From NCBI RefSeq assembly GCF_963678975.1, contig NC_089272.1, positions 61,454,574-61,518,573 on the forward strand: a stretch of 64,000 nt of DNA. Direction: 5' to 3'. Shown piece after piece: positions 8,775 through 21,129 of this stretch. A program made the position numbers and the translations under genes. Positions within the stretch are counted from its first letter, which is position 1. Every line of letters starts with the position of its first letter. The notes under the pieces were generated by a model. That model had not been told where the DNA came from. It did no database searches and was given only the letters and a program-made list of their open reading frames with translations. The DNA is from Dysidea avara. Lineage: Eukaryota > Porifera > Demospongiae > Dictyoceratida > Dysideidae.

Positions 8775-11735
8775 GATCGAGATACTCTAATAGAGCAGTC
8801 ATCCTAATAGAGCAGTCACCCTGAAGAGAATTCAAGAGATCAGCTAGAAACAAGAAACATGTATAGAGATCAGCTACACACAAGTCACTCTGTAGAGAGA
8901 TCAGCTAGAAGAAGTTACCTTGTAGGGAGTTCATGCAACTATGGAAATGGATAGTTCAGCTAGAAAAAATCACCTTGTATAGAGTTCAGCTACAAAGAAA
9001 CCACCATGTACAGAGTTCAGCTACAAACAAATCGTCCTGTGGAGAGATCAATAGAAGAAGTTACCTTGCAGAGAGTTCAGCTACAAAGAAACCATCATGT
9101 AGAGAGTTCAGCTACAAACAAATCTCCCTGTAGAGAGATTAGCTAGAAGAAGTTACCTTGTAGAGAGTTCAGCTACAAAGAAACCATCATGTAGAGAGTT
9201 CAGCTACAAACAAATCTCCCTGTAGAGAGATCAGCTAGAAGAAGTTACCTTGTAGAGAGTTCAGCTTCAAACAAATCACCTTGTAGAAAGATCAGCTAGA
9301 AGAGGTCACCTTGTAGAGAGTTCAGTTACAAAGAAACCACCATGTAGAGAGCTCAGCTACAAACTAGTGACTTTGTAGAGACATCAGCTAGAAGAAGTTA
9401 CCTTGTAGAGAGTTCAGCTACAAACAAATCACCCTGTAGAGAGATCAGCTAGAAGAAATTACTTTGGTGAGAGTTCAGCTACAAAGAAACCACAACGTAG
9501 TGAGTTCAGCTACAAAGAAATCACCCTGTATAAAATTCTGCCACAAGCAAATTGCCCTGTAGAAAGATCAGTTAGAAGAAGTTACCTTGTAGATAAGATC
9601 TCCCTGTAGAGAGATCAGCTAGAAGAAAGTACCTTGTAGAGAGTTCAGCTACAAAGAAACCACCATGTAGAGAGTTCAGCTGCAAAGAAATCACCCTGTA
9701 GGAAATGCAGCCACAAACAAATAGCCCTGTAGAAAGATCAGTTAGAAGAAGTTACCTTTTAGAGAGTTCAGCTACAAAGAAACCACCCTGTAGAGAGATC
9801 AGCTAGAAGAAGTTACCTTGTAGATCGTTCAGCTACAAACAAATCACCCTGTAGAGAGATCAGCTAGAAGAAGTTACCTTGTAGAGAGTTCAGCTACAAA
9901 GAAACCACCATGTAGAGAGTTCAGCTGCAAAGAAATCACCCTGTATAAAATTCTGCCACAAACAAATTGCCCTGTAGAAAGATCAGTTAGAAGAAGTTAC
10001 CTTGTAGAGAGTTCAGCTACAAAGAAACCATTTTGTAAAGAGCTCAGCTGCAAACAAATCACCTGTACAGAATTCAGCTATGAACAAATCACCCTGTAGA
10101 GAGATCAGCTAGAAGAAGTTACCTTGTAGATAGTTCAGCTACAAACAAATCTCCCTGTAGAGAGATCAGCTAGAAGAAATTACCTTGTAGAGAGTTCAGC
10201 TACAAAGAAACCACCATGTAGAGAGTTCAGCTGCAAAGAAATCACCCTGTAGAAAATTCTGCCAGAAACAAATTTCCCTGTAGAAAGATCAGTTATAAGA
10301 AGTTACCTTTTAGAGAGTTCAGCTACAAAGAAACCATTCTGTAAAGAGTTCAGCTGCAGACAAATCACCTGTACAGAATTCAGCTACGAACAAATCATCC
10401 TGTAGAGAGATCAGCTAGAAGAAGTTACCTTGTAGATAGTTCAGCTACAAACAAATCTCCCTGTAGAGAGATCAGCTAGAAGAAATTACCTTGTAGAGAG
10501 TTCAGCTACAAAGAAACCATCATTTAGAAAGTTCAGCTTCAAACAAATCACCTGTAGAGAGTTCAGCTACAAACAAATCTCCCTGTAGAGAGATCAGCTA
10601 GAAGAAGTTACCTTGTAGATAGTTCAGCTGCAAACAAATCTCCCTGTAGAGAGATCAGCTAGAAGAAATTACCTTGTAGAGAGTTCAGCTAATAAGAAAC
10701 CATCATTTAGAAAGTTCAGCTTCAAACAAATCTCCCTGTAGAGAGATCAGCTAGAAGAAGTTACCTTGTAGAGAGTGAAGCTACAAACAAATCATCCTAT
10801 TGAAAGATCAGCTAGAAGAAGTCACCTTGTAGAAATTTCAGTTACAAAGAAACCACCATGTAGAGAGTTCAGCTACAAACTAGTCACCTTGTAGAGACAT
10901 CAGCTAGAAAAGTTACCTTGTATAGAGTTCAGCTACAAACAAATCTCCCTGTAGAGAGATCAGCTAGAAGATATTACCTTGTAGATAGTTCAGCTACAAA
11001 CAAATCACCCTGTAGAAAGATCAGTTAGAAAAAGTTACCTTTTAGAGAGTTCAGCTACAAAGAAACCATTCTGTAAAGAGCTCAGCTGCAAACAAATCAC
11101 CTGTACAGAATTCAGCTACAAACAAATCACCTGTAGAGAGTTCAGCTACAAACAAATCTCCCTGTAGAGAGATCAGCTAGAAGAAGTTACCTTGTAGAGA
11201 GTGAAGCTACAAACAAATCACCCTATTGAAAGATCAGCTAGAAGAAGTCACCTTGTAGAAAGTTCAGTTACAAACTAGTCACCTTGTAGAGACATCAGCT
11301 AGAAAGTTTACCTTGTAGAGAGTTCAGCTACAAAGAAACCATTCTGTAAAGAGCTCAGCTGCAAACAAATCACCTGTACAGAATTCAGCTACAAACAAAT
11401 CACCCTGTAGAGAGATCAGCTAGAAGAAATTACCTTGTAGATAGTTCAGCTACAAACAAATCACCCTGTAGAAAGATCAGTTAGAAGAAGTTACTTTGTA
11501 GAGAGTTCAGCTACAAAGAAACCGTAAAGAGCTCAGCTGCAAACAAATCACCTGTACAGAATTCAGCTACAAACAAATCACCCTGTAGAGAGATCAGCTA
11601 GAAGAAGTTACCTTGTAGATAGTTCAGCTACAAACAAATCACCCTGTAGAGAGATCAGCTAGAAGAAATTACCTTGTAGAGAGTTCAGCTACAAAGAAAC
11701 CATCATATAGAGAGTTCAGCTGCAAAGAAAACACC
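8775..11735. repeat. Minisatellite, 30/31-bp alternating repeats (unit 1)
   Basis: This is about 3 kb of head-to-tail repeats. Two main variants alternate: a 31-mer of the type TTCAGCTACAAACAAATCAC plus CCTGTAGAGAG, and a 30-mer of the type ATCAGCTAGAAGAAGTTACC plus TTGTAGAGAG, giving a dimeric period near 61 bp. A third variant (TTCAGCTACAAAGAAACCAC plus CATGTAGAGAG) enters in places. Larger blocks recur, so amplification occurred at more than one scale. Confidence 0.9.
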
Positions 11736-11840
11736 ACTGCCCAAATTTCAAGGCAATAGCTCCTTCCAATCTGAAGTTATCAATTGTCAAAGTTGGCAAG
11801 TTGGATGTGTGGAAGGCCCCTTTTCGCAAATCCGGTCACA
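11735..11840. mobile_element. Truncated MITE ending in CCGGTCACA
   Basis: This is the right half of the MITE family described at 11,852-12,090. It ends 'gcaaatccggtcaca' and faces the intact copy across 'tatgtattata', which produces a local hairpin. Its left part is cut by the minisatellite edge. Confidence 0.55.
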
Positions 11841-11851
11841 TATGTATTATA

Positions 11852-12090
11852 TGTGACCGGATTTACGAAAAAGGGTCTTCCACACACATCCAATTCTATG
11901 AACTTGAATGACCATACCTTTGTGCTCAAAGAAGATACTAACCTGAAATTTTGTTCATGCATTAACCTATGTTGTTACTCATCACTGTCCAAATTTCAAG
12001 GTAATACTATTTTCCTATCTGACATTATGAACTGCCAAAGTTCGTAAATTGGATGTGTGTGGAAGACCCCTTTTCACAAATCCGGTCACA
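11852..12090. mobile_element. MITE with TGTGACCGGATTT terminal inverted repeats
   Basis: The 239-bp element starts TGTGACCGGATTTACGAAAA and ends with the reverse (TTTTCACAAATCCGGTCACA). TATA-type sequence lies on both sides, consistent with a TA target site. Related, more diverged copies lie at 22,102-22,245, 45,144-45,277 and 61,661-62,289. It has no coding capacity. Confidence 0.7.
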
Positions 12091-12217
12091 TATATATAAT
12101 TTGTACATTTATTTCATCTTTTCTTCTTCCTGTAGTAAAGAAAAAAACATAGGTTAAAAAATTCCCAAAGCTGGCCATAGGCCGGCTTTGGGGTATACAA
12201 ATACAAAAAGAAATGAA

Positions 12218-12538
12218 ATCTAATCCAAAACAGCCAAGCTGTAAAAATAGTGTGCGGCCCTCAGAAAGGCTATGGTGAAAAAAGATGTGAAATCCAAGGT
12301 GGCGGCCAAGAAATGGCTGTGATGGTAGGTTAATGGTAAAAATTTTAATAATGACAATTCAGGTGAATTTTTGTGCCGCTTCACAAAATTTACCTGAATT
12401 GTCATTATTAAAATTTTTACCATTAACCTACCATCACAGCCATTTCTTGGCCGCCACCTTGGATTTCACATCTTTTTTCACCATAGCCTTTCTGAGGGCC
12501 GCACACTATTTTTACAGCTTGGCTGTTTTGGATTAGAT
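12218..12538. mobile_element. Near-perfect palindrome / foldback MITE (unit 1)
   Basis: The arms are about 157 nt each and almost perfectly complementary, from 'atctaatccaaaacagcc' to 'ggctgttttggattagat', with a 6-nt centre (ccgctt at 12,375-12,380). The identical open frames on the two strands are a consequence of the symmetry. The counterpart in unit 2 is at 34,336-34,662. Confidence 0.85.
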
Positions 12539-13178
12539 ATATATTGCATCATGTAACACGTTATGTGGTAATGACATCATAATTGTCATGTCATTCCTAC
12601 TAGCAAAATGCAATGAAAATTCATGTAACAGGCATTCACCTAAACACATTAGATGCTGCAAAACAATCAGTAGTCAACACAGCATCATTGCTCTTTGTGC
12701 ATACTGCATACACATGATACTCATTGTTAAAGTTCTTGTTGGTATTTTACAAACATGACTATATTATAACACAACAAACTATATACATCTGACAATAAGC
12801 GATTCTTTGATATTGTATATAATGAAGCAGTTATCAGCCAAGAAGTGCATGACTACTCAATGTCATTCAACACTTCCACTAAAGTAGTGTAGAAATGTAG
12901 CACTTCACTAAACATGTTGTAGAGTGGTGAAGGAGTGATCCTGACTATCCTTCGAAAACATTGCAACTGTTATTGAGAAAAACACACATGTAACTGTAGA
13001 TTATAAGTAGAGTTTGATGCATACAACAGACATAGATTTCATTCTGGCGTGTTCGAAGGCATGCCCCAAAAATAAAGTTAAGCAATTTAGACTATTACCA
13101 CTATGTTGCTATTGGAAGTACATTGTAGAGAGCTTGATTGTACTATTAGTATATCAAATTTTTATAAACAATAAAAGT

Positions 13179-13197
13179 GGGGGGGGGGGGGGGGGGG
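13179..13197. repeat. Poly-G tract, 19 G
   Basis: The sister site in unit 2 (35,847-35,853) has only 7 G, so the tract expanded in unit 1 or contracted in unit 2. The exact length may be affected by sequencing. Confidence 0.8.
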
Positions 13198-15070
13198 TTC
13201 CCTTCATTTCACCGTCTATAGTATGTATGCGTTGAGCTGGATCCTCAAAAACATTTAATAATTATCTCACAAATACAATTACACACGATCTTGAAATTTG
13301 GCTCATTTGTAGCACTAGCACTTGACCCACTAAAAATAATTTTGTTCAAATGTGTGACACAATAGTTACGGCCAATCAAATTTTTCACCATACATTTCCT
13401 ACAGGGAAGCCATAAATGCAGTGTCCATTACAACCTTTTCCCACACTTGTAACGGAGCCAAACTACATGTGTCTGTTGACAACACCTTTTCCGTCCCCAC
13501 TAATCATCTAGTTGGCTGAAATGTTAACTCTCTTGAGAAAAATCCACTTTTAATTTTTAGCTGTTTTTCAGGATCCTGTACATACAATACTGGTATGTTA
13601 ATATGTAACAGTACACCATGCAATATACAGTATAGTGTTTGAGGGAATAAATGTGAAGAAAGGACATATTTATGCACTTCACAAATATTTCTACAATAAA
13701 GTATAATGTATATATATATGCAATCATTGTAACATGGGCCAAAGGGATTTGCCTGACCCCAAAGCCTGAGGGATGCAGATCCAAGGACTGAGGGCCATAC
13801 ATACAATATCAGGTAAATCCTGAGTGCCTAGTATGTTACAGCTAATATATACATGTGTAACACTTCCATAGCAGGAGTTATGGATCAGCAGCAAGTAACA
13901 ATGTAGCTACGTTTGTTTACTGTATATATAAAAGTATCAATGTTTAAAGGCTTTTGTCTATTTAAACGATATTGTCATGGATTCTTAAAGAGGTAAGCTT
14001 TGTTCTAGAATGGTTGTTTCGTATTATCTGTAATGTGGGTGCAGTCCACTAATTGTGAATACGCCATAACACCAGTTCTCACTTTAAACTATCACTTAAG
14101 AATGGCAAGGATAGCAAATAATAGCATACTTGAAACTCATGGCAGTGATCACACGAGCATTTATTACAGTAACTTCCACTAATGATTTAGGCCTGAATAT
14201 TTATAAAATGAAACGGGCTGTATTACAGCTACATTGAAGTAGCTTGAAGCGATTTGCTCTTGTGAAGTGCAACACTTTCCTGGGATGCATCGCAATGTAC
14301 ACCAGTGTACAGTTGTCTCCCTGTAAAGAGGTATGTATCCTCTGCAATTCGTTTGATCTGAGGTGTGAAAGTGTTACATGTGGTAGACATTTCTTAGCAT
14401 GATGAACCAGTGAACATTACTTTTACTACATGCACATGTCACTTACAGCGATTCCTCTTTCCAACATTTTCTTACAAATTTCATCTCCAGAACATGAGAA
14501 CCTCACAGCCAGGCAGCAGCCACGTTGCTCTGGGTCACTAGGTGTTACTATGTGAACTGTTGGTATACAAAATGCAGTACAATATAGTACACACGGTTCA
14601 TGTGATCATAGTCTGTTAGTTATAGTGGTTGAGCAAATGATCTGACATACTGTACACACATATATTATCATACATAAGGGCACAAACATGCAACACACAC
14701 CATCAGTTTTCTTCCTCTTGGCTTGTGGTTCCTGGTCACCTTGTTGTTGTTGTTCTGGTGACAAGTTCTTTAATAACAGTTCACAGTAACCAGTAAGGAG
14801 ACGAGAATTCTTCCTAAACGTCAAATTGTTTGAAGATCTGTATAGAAGTCAATTGCAAAGAAATTAAAAGCACAATTATTACTATAATTACAGTTAACAC
14901 ATACAGAAATTTTTCTGTGACTTTTCCATGGAGGTCTCATTTTTTGGAAGTCTGTGCACTATATATTGAAGGTGTATTGTAGTAGAGTGGGTCATTTGTG
15001 AGAAAAGCATAAAACTTTATATCAATTGTACATTCATTTTTTGATATAGTGCCATAGCAGATTTGACCTT

Positions 15071-15100
15071 TGGTGACCTTTGGTGACCTTTGGTGACCTT
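15071..15100. repeat. Three copies of a 10-bp repeat (tggtgacctt)
   Basis: Unit 2 has a single copy at the corresponding place (about 37,420-37,430), so this is a small local expansion in the pseudogene's intron 10. Confidence 0.7.
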
Positions 15101-17129
15101 TTCTGTCAGAATATTCATCACTTTCACCTTTATCTTCTTAATTTACGCCGTTAAAATATGATACAAATTAAAGACGTTAATTTAAGAACAACTTGACTTT
15201 GGTTGGAAGTCAATAAATCTCACTCTAGTCCAAAGTTACGATCAAATCATAACATAAAATTCTGTCTTTGAATTTACCTGCCCTTGAGTGTAAATTACCA
15301 AAATGGGCAGGTAACTTATAGAATTCTATTACAAAATGCAAACAATTATATGAAATCACCTAATGATTTCAAATAAAAAGCCGAGTTGTTTCTTTCACTA
15401 AGACCTTTAATTTGAAACCATGTTTTAATGGTATAAAATAAACCCTCAGAGAGATTAACACAAAAATGATGATATTCAATGTAAAAATGACCACAAACAT
15501 TACCAAAGGTCAATGGCACTACATATATAAAGTCATTGGGAGCACAATCTATGTAGCAATTTTGATGGTTTTCTCACAAAGTACACAAAATAATCATATT
15601 TATGTGCTATGCCAGTCTACTATTATAACACTACATAACTTTGTTAGAATAGGAAGTTTTTTCTGAACTTCAATAAACAGATTACACTGTAAGACAGCTC
15701 AGATAGTAAGTGTGTTGTGATGTTCAAGTCAAAGTCATTCTATGTGCCATTTTCCATGTACAGGAATTATTTCATCACTTTGGTAACGGTGGGGACCAGT
15801 CTGTAGCTCAGTACTACCTGAACACCTGGCCAACCTGCATAACTTTCTTGGATTAAACAGCAGGTATTACATATATACTCCTTGAAGATGACAGAAGGAT
15901 ATTTTCAGAATTATTTCCTGTGCCATTGCATGCATGACATGGGAGTTACGCAGCAACCAAATACATAGGAAAACAATCTCTCATGTAGTAAAGAGACAAT
16001 ACCATGAATGGACCAGATAAGAATCAGCCACCCACAAGCTACAGGTTCCACTCAATTTACTGGTCATTTTGTACCACCTACATGACTCCATGATTAGAAT
16101 GCTAGACTTTATCAGTGATATTTTTACTCCAGCCACACAGATGCACATTTTCTAAATACAATACAACCTGTGAGGATGCTAGCTTACAGGTACTTTTTCT
16201 TTATTAATCACTATGGAAACTAGAACACCTTCAGGAACTGGTCATATTACACAGTTTGTATCTTTAAAAATTGTTAACTTAAGTCCCCTCTTTGAAATTG
16301 AGTAGACTTTCCAAAAATTGTTACAGATTTCATGTCTCCAGAGGCACTCACATAGATACAGGTGTAGACACACAGTATTGTTTTATAGCATGCTTTGTAA
16401 CAATGACTTGTGGGTTTGTACTGATCTATGACATCATCTAATCAACAACACTTTATGTGGCTAATTACCTAAACCATGTGCCAATACAGTTACCATGTGT
16501 AAACTGTGGAGGATTAGTTGGTTAACCACATTATGTGATCAGATTCCTGTACAGATTACTTAGAGCAGGCAAAGTGGTTGCTATACTTGTGTTCTCTTGT
16601 GACTTAAGGATTTGTTGTTGTAACAAGTTGATGCTGTGATACATTTAAAAAACAGGTATCCTCCCAGTTTGCACTATCTAAATAAGCAAGTAATCAACCA
16701 CGTACTATATTTAGTTTGAACAAATGTTATGTTATCATTACTTATCTAGCTAGCCAATAAATATTGCAATTTAAAGTATCCCATATTTCCTGAATTAGTT
16801 AATTCAAAAATTACATTGCTTACATTGGTAAGGAAGCAAAACCTGAACAAACTAGTTAGGATGTAAAAGTGGCAAGACCATTGTAATGAACCATGTGAGA
16901 ATGAAGCAATTGTGAAGTGTATCTCTTGTAACAAGGTGTTGTGAAATGCAAGGTGACACTGTCCTAAAAGATAGGTTTGTCTTCATTATAATGATGTACA
17001 GAAACTATAAGATGATGAAGCACATTGCAGACAATGGAATTGATGATTCTAGTGTATTATCTTCAGCGGATAGAAGGAAAATTAGGAATTTTAGGGATCA
17101 CAATAGAAATGAGCGAAGTTGTCTATACC

Positions 17130-17212
17130 TGCATATATACTAGCGGAAAGTCAATCCCTAATTCAGTCTAAAGCTACCCTATAGGGATTGAAGGTCCACT
17201 AGTATATCTGCA
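17130..17212. repeat. Short imperfect hairpin in pseudogene intron 10
   Basis: 'tgcatatatactagcgg..gtcaatccct' pairs with 'agggattgaaggtccactag..tatatctgca'. It is conserved at 42,335-42,404 in unit 2. It appears to be the edge of an older repeat shared with 49,360-49,830. Confidence 0.5.
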
Positions 17213-17749
17213 AGTGTAAGTGACCTCCCTTGTTTCACTATGTTTTATGGCTATGCTCCTAATCCAACTTAAAATCCCAAGTTTACCTTCTAGTTTGTTT
17301 ACTTTTTGTAATGACTGGTGAACCAGCTCATATACTAAAAGAATAACATCAGACTTATTGCTTTCATCTGAATGCATACCCCAACTATCACTTACTGAAA
17401 GAATGCAGAGGAGCTTCACTAAGTGTTCTTCATTTGTAATGGTGTATAACAGGCTGAAAATAGCTGAAAACAAAGTGGAATGACTACTTCACTTTCACTA
17501 TGGAAATACGGACAATTTCCATTATACACATAGGGGAAGCCATCATGAGCTACAGCTACCATGAATTGACACCTTGCGCTACCAACAGATAAATAGGATA
17601 TAAAGAAGGAAATGGGTAGGTCCATGATGTGTGCATTGTACGTACTGCAGTATGCCAAAAGGCACCATCCACAAATCGAGCAGTGAAAAAATCAAGTCCA
17701 TAACCTGTTATTGAGTTACACTTGTCTGAAGGCATTAGTAAATCAGTAA

Positions 17750-19450
17750 GCAAGTACGTACATACGGCTTCAGGCCTTACTTTGATTTTTAAGAGGCTGA
17801 GGACAAATGTCCTTACATATTCACAAATGTACAGACATAGAGTCAAATTGTACAGACATGAGCGGCTAGAGGAGCATTTTATATGCACTGCTGGAATTGG
17901 AATAGGGAGTTTCCATTGAAAGTTTTGAGGTTAAATACAACCACATAGCTGCAACATATCACCAGGCTGTGGTCACTACAACTGTTGGTGATAGCAGTAC
18001 ACAAAGGGGAGGTGGCATTAGTAAATCCTTGGGTTGGGAAAATGGGGTAGGTAAAAATAGTGGACCCGGGGACCAAGGACCCACGGAAATCCAACTCTTC
18101 TTGGAATTTTGTACACTTCACAGTATTCTATACTTGTACTAGGTACCTCTGCAAGTAGTCTTGCATGGCCAATCCACTTTTTCCCCTTCGCGGCATCTTA
18201 CACGATGTTTCAGTACACCAACCAATTAGAAATTATAAGCGTCTCTGAAAAAGTGTCTGAAGCCGATTGCATTAATTATAGGTCACTCACTATTTCCCCA
18301 GACTATTTGTTTGCACAAAGCATACTCATTGTGCAGGCTAGTGCAGCAGATGAGCAATTACTAGCTAAGCCGAGCTACAGCAGCTCTTCATATGTCATGG
18401 TCAGTGTTGGGAGTAACGCGCTACTTATGTATCGCGTTACGTAATATTATTACTTTTGTGGTAACAAAGTAATATAACGAAATGCACTATAAAAAACTCA
18501 AGTTATTTTACTTACAAGTGTAACGCGTTACCTAAGTAATATAGTTACTGTAACGAATCTAATATTACATAATATTATTACTACAAGTAACAAAGTTACT
18601 AATCTCGTTATTAATCCACTGAGTAACGTCTAGCCACAACGAAGTAATGAAGCCTACTGAATGAAGCTTATTCACCAGCTTCTTACTTATAACCAACATT
18701 TGCACATTGCCCAACAACGCAATCATGTCACGTAATAAGGCAGTAGTTTCACACGTGACAGCTTAAGGCTGTGGACACAAAGTAATATAATATGTAATAT
18801 TATTACAGTTACTTTATTTTATGGGTAATATGTAACTGTAACTAAATAGTTCAGTTGCAAGTAATATGTAATATGTAACTAGTTACTTTTAAAAAGTAAC
18901 TTGCCCAACACTGGTCATGGTGCATTTGCACAACGTTTCTAGTAGGTAGGTGGCATAATAGACCAGTATGCTTGTTGTGCAGCAGGCAGTGGCCTATTAA
19001 TGCAGTCAGCTTCAGTTGTTTTTTTTCAGAGGCGTTTATAATGTCTAATTGGTGCAAACACCATGCGAGATGCTGTGATGGAAGAAAAAGTGGATTGGCA
19101 AGACTACTTGCAGAGGTACCTAGGACAAGTATAGAATGTTGTGAAGTGTATATATAAAATTCCAAGAAATGTTGGATTCTCGTGGGTCCCCGGGTCCCTG
19201 GTCCTTGGTCTCCGGATCCACTGTTTTTACCTACCCGGGAAAACGTAGTATCTCCTAGCAACCAGGTGACAATTATTGTTAGCACTACAAACAAACATGT
19301 ACACATCAGCTTTACCACTATTGGTTTTGCAAGGACATGTGTGTCCACCCAAAACTACCATAATTATGTGCAGACATTGTGTTATTTGTGCGGATTTTGT
19401 CCGTTGACCGCACGTTAATTTAAGGCCTGGGTTTACTTACGTATGTACAT
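17750..19450. mobile_element. Foldback-type insertion present only in unit 1
   Basis: In unit 2 the flanks are nearly contiguous around 42,910-42,950, so about 1.7 kb was inserted. Inside are two inverted arms of about 0.33 kb: 18,040-18,390 and 18,922-19,245. Both contain 'ctatacttgt.ctaggtacctctgcaag' and 'tggattggc' type blocks on opposite strands. The outer edges carry 'tacgtacatacg' and 'gtatgtacatacatacgtaa', with a short palindrome at about 19,433-19,465. An hAT-type element (18,402-18,913) sits in the loop. The open frames at 18,109-18,444 and 18,851-19,348 are the two arms read on opposite strands. Confidence 0.65.
18402..18913. mobile_element. hAT-type non-autonomous element, 8-bp target duplication
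   Basis: The 512-bp element starts CAGTGTTGGGAGTAACGCG and ends AAGTAACTTGCCCAACACTG. It is flanked by perfect direct repeats GTCATGGT (18,394-18,401 and 18,914-18,921). CAGTG-type ends with an 8-bp duplication are the hallmark of hAT transposons. The interior is made of repeated 'gtaat' words with no open frame. It is nested in the loop of the foldback element. Confidence 0.88.
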
Positions 19451-21129
19451 ACATACGTAAGTAAGTAACATAAGTATTTAAGTAAGTCAGTCAGGCAAGA
19501 GAAAACTACTCTAAATAAAAGATTCAAAATTTGAAGTGTTTTGAATCATACTGAAGGAACTCGATTTTACATAGTTTGTACACTTGTTCTACCACATACT
19601 TCACTAGTAGATGCAGCACAATGGCTGCAGTGTGTGTTTGGTGAAGTCCGTTTAAAGAGTGTACAGTGATTGTGAAGCTGTATTGTATGTACTGTATGGC
19701 TAAATAGTGTGTTATGTACGTAGGTCTTAAAAAAAATGGATTCCACAGTTGTAACTGTATTACAGTTAAATACGTAGGCTGCTCTATATACAGTTTGAAT
19801 GTCTACATGATAAAAGGCAAGTGATACAACAAGCTAAGTATACTTCAATGGTGTCTGGCTTTTCTAGCTGCATTCCATAAAATTCTAGCATGGCAAGAAT
19901 GCTCCTAGAGGTCCTAATGGGAAGTTGTATCCCAGTTTGGTTGTTGTACACTGGAATTTGTCTTTAATATCCCCACTAAAACTGTTACATACCTAGGTAA
20001 TCTTAATTTGAGCTTTGCTTATCCAATAGTGCATACTAACTTTTATCTAGCATGTGTATTTTACCCAGTTTAATTTAATATGTACGTTGCTATAGCAAAT
20101 AGAATTTTGCGAAAGCAAGTTTTCGCTCATCTGGTCACAATTTACAAGATCTTTAAAAGTAGATGACAATTTTTAGATCTGGCTGCATACATATTTATTT
20201 TTAATAAAGCACACCTGTATCATATTGTGGCAGCATTACACTCAATAGTCTTAAATTAAGTAAAGTAGAGCCCAGTGGCATTACTGACACTTGCTGAAGT
20301 TCCAATAAATCATGCAACAGCAACAAATCATGCCCTTATTTAGAGTCTTCGTAGCAGGTACATATATAATCATTAACACTAACCTTTAGGGCAGCAATTA
20401 GTGTAACTGTTTCTAGTGCTGGAAGAGTTGTTACAGCAAATCCACCTGCTCCTGGCCGCAGATCTAGACCTACACAGAAGATGACGCCATATAGAGTCAA
20501 CCATAACAACTGAAGTGGCTGTTCCATTTCAACTGTAACATATTCTTAGAGAATTGAACAGAGCTTATACGTAATACCCCAGCTTTATAGACAATACAAA
20601 TTTACTCATCTGGGATTAAACTAACACAAAAGCATTCAAATAGTGACTGATTCAACTTTTACTGATATTCAAGCACCTTGAAGTACCTACTTCATAAGTA
20701 TAGCTGCACACATTTATTAGTAAAACTGTACATATGTTTTGCTTGTATATTTAATGTATTCTTTTAAAGTTTTTACATTTTAGTTGTATTATGATAAAGT
20801 AGCATACTTGAAGAAAAAGTCACTGAAATGAAAACCAGTTCAGCAGCTAGTCAAGTATTCTTCTGTACGCTACTATGGTTTCAGAAGAAATGTATGTTGT
20901 GATGCTCACAAAAACAGCTTTGACAACTAAAAATTAAGCAACCATGGCATTAGTCTATTAGAGTTATTGACTGTTCTAATGGAGTATATCATTGGTTTTA
21001 ATGAATGTGTATTTTGAGAGAAGTTTTAGGATAGATCAGTAATTTTACTGGAATAGTTACAGATATATAAGATCTATGTTTGATGCTTTCAGGCATCCAA
21101 TGTACCAGTAAAATAAACAATAATAAAAG

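Larger units (their letters stand above)
7981..12537. mobile_element. Composite repeat block B (unit 1)
   Basis: In order the block holds a head of about 0.8 kb (starting 'caagacacacgg', with 'gtcacgcctacagggtaaac' words), a 3-kb minisatellite, two MITE copies and a terminal hairpin that ends 'ggattagata'. The same components in the same order make block B of unit 2 (31,076-34,664), where the minisatellite is shorter. It is bounded by TATA at both ends. The minus-strand open frames in the head (for example 7,983-8,324) are low-complexity and unsupported as genes. Confidence 0.6.

Noticed and set aside
8775-11735. CRISPR-like regular array
   Set aside because: There are no unique spacers: the whole length is repeated variants, the setting is animal DNA and no cas-like gene is present.
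12220-12536. Two identical 67-codon proteins on opposite strands
   Set aside because: They are the same sequence read twice because the region is a palindrome.
14302-14345. Candidate extra kynureninase exon (frame reading LRSNELQRIHTSLQGD; sister at 36,660-36,715)
   Set aside because: The join of exon 12 (phase 0 after ERGIA) directly to the last exon ([17 protein letters not shown]) gives the right length and motif, so no exon is needed here, and the likeness to the PLYN region is weak.
18109-19348. 111- and 165-codon frames around the hAT insertion
   Set aside because: They are the two arms of a foldback element, related to each other by inversion, with no protein motif.
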